Shown one piece after another: positions 34,646 through 41,386 of a DNA stretch of 56,865 bases. Position numbers and translations under genes: made by a program. The stretch comes from JAGOBP01 sp046328575 (GTDB lineage Bacteria > Chloroflexota > Anaerolineae > Fen-1058), in assembly GCA_046328575.1 (NCBI GenBank), contig JAXLWI010000028.1:1-56865 (forward strand). The letters run 5' to 3'. A model generated the notes under the pieces. The model ran no database searches. It worked only from the letters and a program-made list of their open reading frames with translations, and was not told where the DNA came from. Position 1 is the stretch's first letter; every line of letters starts with the position of its first letter.

Positions 34646-36001
34646 ATGATCTCTCTTCGCGCGTTACTGCTTGTGATAGTGCTGGCTGCCTTGACGCTGC
34701 TCGTCCGGCCCGACGATGCCGTGACCGCTTCGTTCGTGACGCAAGCCGATGCCGAGCGTGCGACGTTCCTCTATCGCCGCGCTGAAGAAAACGTACGTCT
34801 CGCATTGATCCGTCAACCGTGGAATGCTTCCGCACAACGGCGGCTCGCTGAGTTGCTGATCGATCAACGGCGCTTTGATGAAGTGCCAGCCGCGATCGAT
34901 CTCGCCCGCGATCTCGGCGCAACCCCGATCGATCTGGCGGCGCTGAACGCGCAACTCGCCGCGCAAACGGGGCAATTTGAAATCGCCGCTGTGCAGTGGC
35001 TAATCGTTGCGCAAGCAAAGCCTGCTGCTTACCCGCACGCTGTCGATGCTTATTTACAGGCTGAAAATTGGGCAGCGGCACAATCAACGGCGGAGCAGTG
35101 GCTAACCGCAGAGCCTGATCATGTTGAAGCGCGATTAGCGTTGGCGAAGATTGTCGCGCTCGACGATGCGGCGCGTGCGAGAGAGTTGCTGGCGCAAATT
35201 CCGATCGAGCAAGCGCGCTTATGGATGCCGGCGTTGGATGAAACCGAGCGTGCTATGCAGTTGATGCTGTTGGGTCGCGCTTACTTGTCAGCGGGTGATC
35301 TGACGCTGGCCCGGCGCGCATTCAAAGCGGCAACGGAGGCCAATCCAATGTATGCGGAAGCCTATGCGTACGATGGCTTCACCCTAGATCAACTGGGCCG
35401 CGACGGGGCCAGCCAGCTTGATCGGGCGGTAGAGATCGATCGAGACTTGGTGGTGGCGCGTTACTTTCGCGCACGGCACACGTGGCTAAGTGGCAATCTC
35501 GATCGCGCGATCGAGGATCTGCTGTTCGCCGCCGAGCGTGATCCGCAGAATCCGCTTATCGCTGCTGAACTTGGTCAGGTATATGAACAGCGCGGCGATC
35601 TGGCCGCGGCGGAAAAATGGCTGACGACGGCGCGCGATCTCAAAGCCGACGATCCGTTGGGCTGGAAGGCACTGGCCGAGTTGTATGCCGGTCACAATTA
35701 CGGGCCGCGTGAGCAAGCGTTGAAGATCGCTCAGCAAGCGGCGGCGATGGCCCCGGATGATGCTGAAGCGCGGGTCTGGTTGGGCGTGGCGCAGCTGCTG
35801 AATGGCGAGCGTGCAATCGCGGAAGGGGAGTTGCTGCGTGCCGCGGAACTCGATCCAAAGTCGGCGCTGGCACAGTCATATTTGGGGCGTCTGTATGGCC
35901 GCGACAATGAAGCAGGGCGCCAGGCTTATGAGCGAGCCATCGCGTTGGATCCGGCCGGGCCGATCGGGGCGCAGGCTAAACGCACGCTGGCGCTGCCGTA
36001 G
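34646..36001 (+). CDS. Tetratricopeptide-repeat protein with N-terminal membrane anchor
   Basis: 451 residues: a hydrophobic N terminus (MISLRALLLVIVLAALTLLV) acting as anchor or signal, then about ten TPR-like helical pairs, for example LMLLGRAYLSAGDLTLARRA and LGQVYEQRGDLAAAEKWL. ATG 34646 is preferred over an upstream in-frame GTG at 34619, because the -10 box lies between them and the hydrophobic segment then begins at residue 2. TPRs bind partner proteins; the partner is unknown. The gene stands alone. Confidence 0.83.
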   Translation: MISLRALLLVIVLAALTLLVRPDDAVTASFVTQADAERATFLYRRAEENVRLALIRQPWNASAQRRLAELLIDQRRFDEVPAAIDLARDLGATPIDLAALNAQLAAQTGQFEIAAVQWLIVAQAKPAAYPHAVDAYLQAENWAAAQSTAEQWLTAEPDHVEARLALAKIVALDDAARARELLAQIPIEQARLWMPALDETERAMQLMLLGRAYLSAGDLTLARRAFKAATEANPMYAEAYAYDGFTLDQLGRDGASQLDRAVEIDRDLVVARYFRARHTWLSGNLDRAIEDLLFAAERDPQNPLIAAELGQVYEQRGDLAAAEKWLTTARDLKADDPLGWKALAELYAGHNYGPREQALKIAQQAAAMAPDDAEARVWLGVAQLLNGERAIAEGELLRAAELDPKSALAQSYLGRLYGRDNEAGRQAYERAIALDPAGPIGAQAKRTLALP

Positions 36002-36004
36002 CTA

Positions 36005-36013
36005 TGGTATAAT
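36005..36013 (+). promoter_or_regulatory. Extended -10 promoter for the 62-residue membrane protein
   Basis: TG-G-TATAAT (36005-36013), 4 bases after the TPR gene stop and 32 bases before the ATG, with AAGGAG between. Confidence 0.65.
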
Positions 36014-36045
36014 CGCCGCGTTATCGAATCAAGAAGGAGTAAAGC

Positions 36046-36234
36046 ATGGCCCGCCGTTCTAAGAATCAACAAAACGCCCAGCGCAATGCCCGCATCATGT
36101 TTGCCATTCTGGCGATCCTGGTGGTCATGACGATGGTGCTGAGTCTGGTGGCAACGCCCTCGACAATTACGCCGGTGGCGAATACGCCCGCTGCTCAACA
36201 ACAAACTGCGCCGTTGCCAATCGCCACACCGTAA
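36046..36234 (+). CDS. Small single-span membrane protein
   Basis: 62 residues: a basic, Gln/Asn-rich N terminus (MARRSKNQQNAQRNAR), one membrane helix (IMFAILAILVVMTMVLSLVA) and a Thr/Pro/Gln-rich tail probably outside. Function unknown. It has its own extended -10 promoter, an AAGGAG site and a terminator 17 bases after the stop, so it is a real, separately expressed gene. Confidence 0.75.
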   Translation: MARRSKNQQNAQRNARIMFAILAILVVMTMVLSLVATPSTITPVANTPAAQQQTAPLPIATP

Positions 36235-36250
36235 CTAGCCGTATTAACGC

Positions 36251-36280
36251 AAACGCCTCGACCGATAGTCGAGGCGTTTT
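36251..36280. terminator. Bidirectional terminator
   Basis: AAACGCCTCGA (36251-36261), 7-base loop, TCGAGGCGTTTT; also suits the converging membrane-protein gene that ends at 36296. Confidence 0.88.
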
Positions 36281-36295
36281 GATTTCGGTGCGCGG

Positions 36296-37123
36296 TTAGC
36301 GATTGCGTAACAACAAGAGCAGGGCGACGATCATCACTATGCCGAACTCGATTAAGACACGGCGACTGATACGATCGATTAGGTACTGCGTCGCCAGACC
36401 GACGAGCGCATAAAACGCCAGCAACTGCGAAATCGCGGCGGTAAAGACATCGGTGCGCCAGTAGTTGATAGCCCAATTGCTCTGGGCCAGCACCAACCCG
36501 ATCGCGATCGACAACAACAAGGTGCGGCTGGTCGCAGCACGCGTTGACGACAGGAGATCAAACGCCAAACTGGCGGCCACAATTAACGTCAGCGTGGCGC
36601 TGATAAGACTGCGGGCGCGCGTGTTCCAGATGAGACCGAAGAGGAGCACGGCTAGCACGTAGGTGATCGCGGTCAGAAACAGCCGCGCTCGGCCAGCCGT
36701 TGGCCCGTCCGGATCGATCGAGGCATACTCGGCTACAGCCACCGCCCACAACGCTCCGCCAGTCAATAGTAAGCCCGCAATCCATAGCCGCGCTTCGGTG
36801 ATGTTGCTCAGCAGCTGCGCGGCGACGACCACCGTAGCCGCCGGAATGATCCAGTATGGGAATGTGCGCGTCACTTCGCCGCGCCGCACGCGCGGATGAA
36901 CGCGGATGAGGGCGTCGATGCCCGCGCACGTCAGCGCCGCCGCCAGAATCATCACAAAAGTCGTGGCGGAGAATTCCAGGCGCAGGGGTGTGCCGAGGAA
37001 CGACGTACCCACGCCGGTGGTGGCCGGCGACTCGATGAGCGGGAGCAAACTCAAACTGAGGACGATCAAGGCGACGAGCACGCTCAGGCGCTCGCGATTA
37101 ATCGTGTGGGTGCGTTCCATCAT
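36296..37123 (-). CDS. Polytopic membrane protein of unknown function
   Basis: 275 residues with about nine predicted membrane helices and a short basic loop (RVHPRVRRGEVTR) after the second. I recognise no catalytic motif. A strong consensus promoter (37133-37161) places the transcription start about 3 bases before the ATG, so the mRNA should be leaderless; the start could be ATG 37123 or the next codon, also ATG. Confidence 0.78.
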   Translation of the reverse strand: MMERTHTINRERLSVLVALIVLSLSLLPLIESPATTGVGTSFLGTPLRLEFSATTFVMILAAALTCAGIDALIRVHPRVRRGEVTRTFPYWIIPAATVVVAAQLLSNITEARLWIAGLLLTGGALWAVAVAEYASIDPDGPTAGRARLFLTAITYVLAVLLFGLIWNTRARSLISATLTLIVAASLAFDLLSSTRAATSRTLLLSIAIGLVLAQSNWAINYWRTDVFTAAISQLLAFYALVGLATQYLIDRISRRVLIEFGIVMIVALLLLLRNR

Positions 37124-37132
37124 GTCGGCGCG

Positions 37133-37161
37133 ATTCTAGCCGGACGCGGGGCTTTTGTCAA
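37133..37161 (-). promoter_or_regulatory. Strong promoter, leaderless
   Basis: On the minus strand TTGACA (37161-37156), exactly 17 bases, TAGAAT (37138-37133), ending 9 bases before the ATG at 37123. Confidence 0.8.
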
Positions 37162-37179
37162 AGCCACAGGGCGGCTGAC

Positions 37180-37212
37180 AAAAAAACGACCACTCCGTAA
37201 GTGGAGTGGTCG
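37180..37212 (-). terminator. Terminator of the DNRLRE gene
   Basis: CGACCACTCC/GGAGTGGTCG with a 6-base loop; on the minus strand a run of seven T follows. Confidence 0.9.
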
Positions 37213-37242
37213 CCAACTTGCAGAATACTTGGAGGTTGTCAG

Positions 37243-37989
37243 TTAGTGACGGCGCTTGATGCCGAGTACAACCGCGCCTAACACAGCCACCAGGCCGAGC
37301 CCAAGATAGATCGGAGTAGCGGGCGGTACGGCCTTGGCACTGAGTGAATCGACCGTTACAGCGGTGGGTAGCTGTACGAACTGAAGTAGGGCATATTTCA
37401 TGCCGCCGCCGTCAAGATCACCTGTGTAAAGGGTCTCGTAGTTGTAGTTCGTGTTGGGGTTAAGCGCCCAGACATATGCATCCTGTACAGTCCCGCTTGG
37501 GCGCTGAATCGTGTAACTAGCCGTTGTTGGTGGAGCACCCGGTACGGTGTATGTAACATCCAATCGCGGCCGAAGTTCAACCGTGCCAAATTCGCTGCTG
37601 TTATATAGCGTGGCGGCGAAGGGCACATCCCCCTCGTCAAGAGCCAGACCATAGTTAGGATAAGTACCAGCATGCCAGCCCTGTACTAACTCTGTAACAT
37701 CGACCGAATGCCAGCCCGCCACGTCGGACGGAAAGGAGACCGGGGTGATAAGCGGTGCAAGACTGCTCCCAAAGTTGTTCCAAGTTACGGTGTTTTCATT
37801 CCACGGGGCTGTGATCCGCCGGATGTTTACGGTTTCACCGCTTGGATTCGTCACATAGATTGAAAAGACCGCCGAAAGTATCGTCGAACCAGCGCCTTGT
37901 GCGGCGACCGGAACGGGTGTCAATGTTAAACCAACTCCACTTAGGGCGACCATGAGCACGACTGTGATAACAAGCATCGTCCGTTTCAT
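37243..37989 (-). CDS. Surface protein with a rearranged DNRLRE module and C-terminal anchor
   Basis: 248 residues: signal peptide to about 31 (VPVAAQ), then ILSAVFSIYVT ... WNENTVTWNN ... GWHSVDVTELVQGWHAGTYPNYG ... LRPRLDVTYT, which matches only the second half of a DNRLRE (carbohydrate-binding-like) domain, then QDAYVWALNPNTNYNYETLYTG ... YALLQF, which matches the first half. The order is therefore permuted. A C-terminal helix followed by IKRRH should anchor it. GAAAGGAAT precedes the ATG. CGATCG sites, frequent elsewhere, are missing here, which hints at acquisition. Confidence 0.78.
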   Translation of the reverse strand: MKRTMLVITVVLMVALSGVGLTLTPVPVAAQGAGSTILSAVFSIYVTNPSGETVNIRRITAPWNENTVTWNNFGSSLAPLITPVSFPSDVAGWHSVDVTELVQGWHAGTYPNYGLALDEGDVPFAATLYNSSEFGTVELRPRLDVTYTVPGAPPTTASYTIQRPSGTVQDAYVWALNPNTNYNYETLYTGDLDGGGMKYALLQFVQLPTAVTVDSLSAKAVPPATPIYLGLGLVAVLGAVVLGIKRRH

Positions 37990-38339
37990 ATTCTTAGAAT
38001 TCCTTTCCCATGTGTAGCCATACTGAAGTGATCAGTTTTTTTGCACTTGATGCTGACTGGAACATCATCATCATAATCAGTCTACTTCCATCCATACCTG
38101 ATTGCAATAGATTCAGTGCGGTTTTCACCGCTTACTTACCAAATACTGACCAGTTTGCAAACCATTGCTGAGCAAGCAATCATAAACAGCGAGCGGGATT
38201 TACACGCTCGATTTGAAGATTTTGCCACTTTTAGCCTTTTTCTAGGTCGGTTTCTAATCAGCTGCTGAGCGTGTTATACTCACGTTGTTCGATTAAGGTT
38301 GCGGTTGGTTTGAGCGTCAAGTGCATGTGATTTTGTGAG
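37990..38339. other. AT-richer intergenic region between divergent genes
   Basis: 350 bases with no supported gene. Visible: ATTGCT/AGCAAT inverted repeat near 38161-38178, a TATACT at 38274-38279, and the direct repeat GTGCATGTGAT at 38321-38331 and 38340-38350, the second copy of which covers the prepilin peptidase start. Confidence 0.5.
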
Positions 38340-38345
38340 GTGCAT

Positions 38346-39101
38346 GTGATCGTAATATTTGCCCTGATCGGTCTGATTGTGGGAAGTTTCATCAATGCTT
38401 TGGCGGATGTGCTGCCAAAGCGACATGCCAAGTGGCACGGCTTAGCGTGTGCGGCCTGTGGCCAGACCCGATCGGTCAGCCGTGCTCTGGCGGTTGTGGC
38501 GTTCATCACGCGACGCCGAGCTTGCCTGTCATGTGGCCAAACGATCGCAGTACGGAATCCGATTGTGGAAGTGAGTACCGCTGCGCTGTTTGCGCTGTTA
38601 TTCACGCGCTTCAGTGACCCGATCGTGCTGGTGTTGGCCAGTTTTCACACCAGTGTGCTGATGTTGTTGACGGTGACCGATCTGGAACATCGTCTGATTC
38701 CGAATCGCGCGAGTTTGCCCGCTATCGCCATCGCCGCGTTGACTTCATTTCTGTGGTTCGGGCCAGGCTGGTACCTCGCGTTGGTCGGCGGGGTGATCGG
38801 CTACGTGTTCTTCTGGCTGGCGGCCGTCCTGGGCGGCAAGGCGTTTGGCCGCGGCGCGATGGGCGGCGGCGATGTGAAGTTAGCGGCTTACATCGGCCTG
38901 ATTACAGGCTTCCCCGGCGTGATTACGGCCTTGGTCTTAACTATCCTGGCGGGCGGCATTGTCACAACTGTGCTACTGCTCACTCGGGTCGTGAACATGC
39001 GGAGCGGTATTCCGTACGGGCCGTTTCTCGTCATCGGCGGCTTCACGGCGATGATGTGGGGGCAGCAAATTGTGACGCGCTTCTTCTTTGGAGCAGGCTG
39101 A
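38346..39101 (+). CDS. Type IV prepilin peptidase (A24 family)
   Basis: About 251 residues, seven to eight membrane helices. It shows the CAACGQ...CLSCGQ cysteine pairs of the methylase region, the first catalytic Asp in VTDLEHRLIPN and the second in GGGDVKLAAYIGL. It cleaves and N-methylates prepilin-like signal peptides at the inner face of the membrane. GTG 38346 is chosen because GAGG lies 5 bases upstream; GTG 38340 is possible. No pilin or assembly genes are nearby, so it must serve substrates encoded elsewhere. Overlaps the next start by one base. Confidence 0.9.
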   Translation: MIVIFALIGLIVGSFINALADVLPKRHAKWHGLACAACGQTRSVSRALAVVAFITRRRACLSCGQTIAVRNPIVEVSTAALFALLFTRFSDPIVLVLASFHTSVLMLLTVTDLEHRLIPNRASLPAIAIAALTSFLWFGPGWYLALVGGVIGYVFFWLAAVLGGKAFGRGAMGGGDVKLAAYIGLITGFPGVITALVLTILAGGIVTTVLLLTRVVNMRSGIPYGPFLVIGGFTAMMWGQQIVTRFFFGAG

Positions 39102-39406
39102 TGTTGATCACAAGCTGGCCCAAATCTCAACCGCCGACTGAACGCGAATTACGCGAGACGTTTATTCGCGAAGGACTGTTTTGCTACGATTGGTCCAACG
39201 GCCCCGGCGATGTCTATCCCGCGCACACGCACGACTACGATAAGGTATTATTTGTTGTACGAGGATCGATCACCTGGTTGTTGCCCGCGACGAATGAGGC
39301 CGTTGAGACGCGTGCTGGTGATCGGATTGATCTCCCGCGCGGCACAGTACACGCGGCCGTGGTCGGGCCTGATGGGGTGACGTGCCTGGAGGGCCAGAAG
39401 GAGTAA
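39101..39406 (+). CDS. Small cupin protein
   Basis: 101 residues, single cupin: PAHTHDYDKVLFVVRGSITW (motif 1, His-His) and GDRIDLPRGTVHAAVVG (motif 2, His). Its ATG overlaps the prepilin peptidase stop (TGATG), showing coupling. Function unknown. Followed 5 bases later by the SRAP gene. Confidence 0.8.
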   Translation: MLITSWPKSQPPTERELRETFIREGLFCYDWSNGPGDVYPAHTHDYDKVLFVVRGSITWLLPATNEAVETRAGDRIDLPRGTVHAAVVGPDGVTCLEGQKE

Positions 39407-39411
39407 TCGGG

Positions 39412-40083
39412 ATGTGCGGACGTTTTACGCTGACCGTTGATCCGGCTGATCTGCAAACACTGCTCGATCTGATTGAGGTGCCGACGCAACTCGCGCCGCG
39501 TTACAATATCGCGCCGACGCAGCCGGTGGCCGTGGTCACCTCACCCGTCGATCGGAAAATGGAGATCTTTCAGTGGGGGTTGATTCCGTCGTGGAGCAAA
39601 GATCCGTCGATGGCGAGCCGCATGATCAATGCGCGGGCTGAAACCATCCATGAAAAACCGGCGTTTCGCGCACCCTTTGCGCGCAAACGTTGTTTGATTC
39701 TGGCTGACGGTTTCTTTGAATGGAAGGCATTGGAGAAAGGCAAACAACCTTATTACATCCGATTGGCCAACGGCGAACCTTTTGCCTTTGCGGGCTTGTG
39801 GGATCATTGGACTTCGCCCGAAGGCGATGAACGCAAGACGTGCACCATCATCACCTGCGAGCCGAATGAATTGATGAGTCAGCTGCACAATCGGATGCCG
39901 GTGATCTTCGACAAGACGATGATGTGGGATTGGCTTGATCCTGAAGCGCCACAATTGGCGCTAAAAGCGATGCTTGCGCCATACGCCAAACCGATGGCGG
40001 CTTATCCCGTTTCGCGGGCGGTGAATCGGCCGGAAAATGATTCGCCCGCCTGCGTGACAGCAGAAGGTGCGCCGCTCACTTAA
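39412..40083 (+). CDS. SRAP-family protein (HMCES/YedK), abasic-site crosslinker
   Basis: 223 residues. After removal of Met1 the catalytic Cys2 (MCGRFTL) becomes N-terminal, as the family requires to form a covalent link to abasic sites in single-stranded DNA. Other family residues: RYNIAPTQ, NARAETI (Glu), CLILADGFFEWK and LHNRMPVI (His). ATG 39412 is essential since only it puts Cys at position 2; an in-frame ATG at 39382 is rejected. AAGGAG lies about 8 bases upstream. Confidence 0.93.
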   Translation: MCGRFTLTVDPADLQTLLDLIEVPTQLAPRYNIAPTQPVAVVTSPVDRKMEIFQWGLIPSWSKDPSMASRMINARAETIHEKPAFRAPFARKRCLILADGFFEWKALEKGKQPYYIRLANGEPFAFAGLWDHWTSPEGDERKTCTIITCEPNELMSQLHNRMPVIFDKTMMWDWLDPEAPQLALKAMLAPYAKPMAAYPVSRAVNRPENDSPACVTAEGAPLT

Positions 40084-40108
40084 ATTGGCAGGATTTCAAG
40101 TTCGTTTC

Positions 40109-40144
40109 AAAGCACGCTCGGTATGTTGGCCGAGCGTGCTTTTT
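40109..40144 (+). terminator. Terminator of the SRAP gene
   Basis: AAGCACGCTCGG (40110-40121), 8-base loop, CCGAGCGTGCTT (40130-40141) then T residues and a second T6 tract shortly after. Confidence 0.88.
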
Positions 40145-40281
40145 GTGTCTTTTTTACTACCCATAACACATCAGGATTGGTACGAAAGTCCCGAAAATTC
40201 CGCGGAGGCGTATCGCGCTTGGTTTGCTGGCGGTTTAGCCAGTGAGGAGGGGGCACTCAGCAGAATACCCTTGGAGGAAAA

Positions 40282-40947
40282 ATGAAACTAACGAAATTGA
40301 TCTTTGCTATAGTGGGCGGGTTCGCGCTCACGCTGCTTGCAGTCGGCTTAACGTTTGCTGCGCCAGACGCTGCGTCGACGGTGACGCAGCATAGTCTGTT
40401 CGAACCGACGATCACGCCAACGGTAACAATTACACCGACAACAACGATCACGCCGACTCCGACAGTCACACCGACCGTAACGCCAGTGCCGACCAGCACA
40501 CTTACACGCACCCATCCCGTGGCGCAGGCTATCGCGCTGCATTTCCACTTGCCGTACACAGAAGTGATGTCATTGCACGATGCTGGCCTGGGCTTTGGCC
40601 AAATCGCGCGCGCGTACTTAACGGCGCTGGCTTCAGGCGGCGTGCTTTCGCCGACGCAAGTGTTGGAGATGATTCAGAGCGGCCTGGGGTGGGGACAGAT
40701 CAAACAGCAGTACGGCATCCATCCTGGCGGCTTAGGCCTCGGCTCGATCATGAGCGGACGAGCCGCACCTGTCCCAGTGACGGATACGCTGAGCAGCGGC
40801 GGAGGATACGGCCAGCCGGCCAAGTCGTACAAAATCCCCGCGCCATCGTCGCCAGGCAACTCTAATCAGTCAGGCTCGTCGACATGTCCGGGCAATAGCT
40901 GCAATGCGCCAGGGCATAATAAACCTGGCAAAGGCCCCAAGAAGTAG
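40282..40947 (+). CDS. Secreted protein with Thr-Pro linker and an unnamed helical domain
   Basis: 221 residues: signal peptide to about residue 26 (GLTFAA), a Thr/Pro-rich linker (PTITPTVTITPTTTITP), then a compact domain at about 78-150: HPVAQAIALHFHLPYTEVM, GLGFGQIARAYLTAL and GLGWGQIKQQYG, in which GxGWGQI-like motifs occur twice. I know of no named family. The tail is Ser/Gly/Pro/Asn-rich with two Cys and a Lys-rich end (PGKGPKK). TGGAGG precedes the ATG. Likely attached to or released from the cell surface. Confidence 0.75.
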   Translation: MKLTKLIFAIVGGFALTLLAVGLTFAAPDAASTVTQHSLFEPTITPTVTITPTTTITPTPTVTPTVTPVPTSTLTRTHPVAQAIALHFHLPYTEVMSLHDAGLGFGQIARAYLTALASGGVLSPTQVLEMIQSGLGWGQIKQQYGIHPGGLGLGSIMSGRAAPVPVTDTLSSGGGYGQPAKSYKIPAPSSPGNSNQSGSSTCPGNSCNAPGHNKPGKGPKK

Positions 40948-40954
40948 GCATCTC

Positions 40955-40989
40955 AAACCGGCTGGATCACACCTGATTCAGCCGGTTTT
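40955..40989. terminator. Bidirectional terminator
   Basis: AAACCGGCTG (40955-40964) and CAGCCGGTTTT (40979-40989), between converging genes. Confidence 0.78.
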
Positions 40990-40991
40990 CA

Positions 40992-41369
40992 TTAGTCGCG
41001 CGCCCGCGGAAATAGATCACGCAGTGATTCCAACAGCGTTTTCTGACTGAAATCTTTGAACTCGCCCGCATCGAAGAACACCCCGTAACAATGCGGGCAG
41101 GCCTCGTACCACAAGTGCGGTTGTTGAAGGTCGACCATGCGCGTCAATAACACGCCATCACGCGGACAGTTGATCTTGCGCACGTCGTTCATCTGCCGTC
41201 CTCGATCGGCATAGCCGGTGTCGATGGCCTCCGCCGCGCCCGGCAGTTGCTTCAACTGCTGGTGCTCTTGCAGATCGAACCAGATGCCCTGACAATCCGT
41301 ACACCGATCAACTTCGATGCCTTCAAACGTGACCTTATGCATCTTGGCGTTGCACTTGGGACAATTCAT
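40992..41369 (-). CDS. Zinc-ribbon protein, zf-TFIIB type
   Basis: 125 residues with two zinc-ribbon-like units: MNCPKCNAKM...CTDCQGIWFD and CPRDGVLLTR...CPHCYGVFFDAGEF. The first has four Cys; in the second one Cys is replaced by Asp (CPRD). The start is ATG 41369 with AGGAG upstream; a longer frame exists but would add 36 residues over mutL-side sequence. Function unknown. It is 17 bases downstream of mutL, same strand. Confidence 0.85.
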   Translation of the reverse strand: MNCPKCNAKMHKVTFEGIEVDRCTDCQGIWFDLQEHQQLKQLPGAAEAIDTGYADRGRQMNDVRKINCPRDGVLLTRMVDLQQPHLWYEACPHCYGVFFDAGEFKDFSQKTLLESLRDLFPRARD

Positions 41370-41386
41370 CGCTCGTTCTCCTGCGA

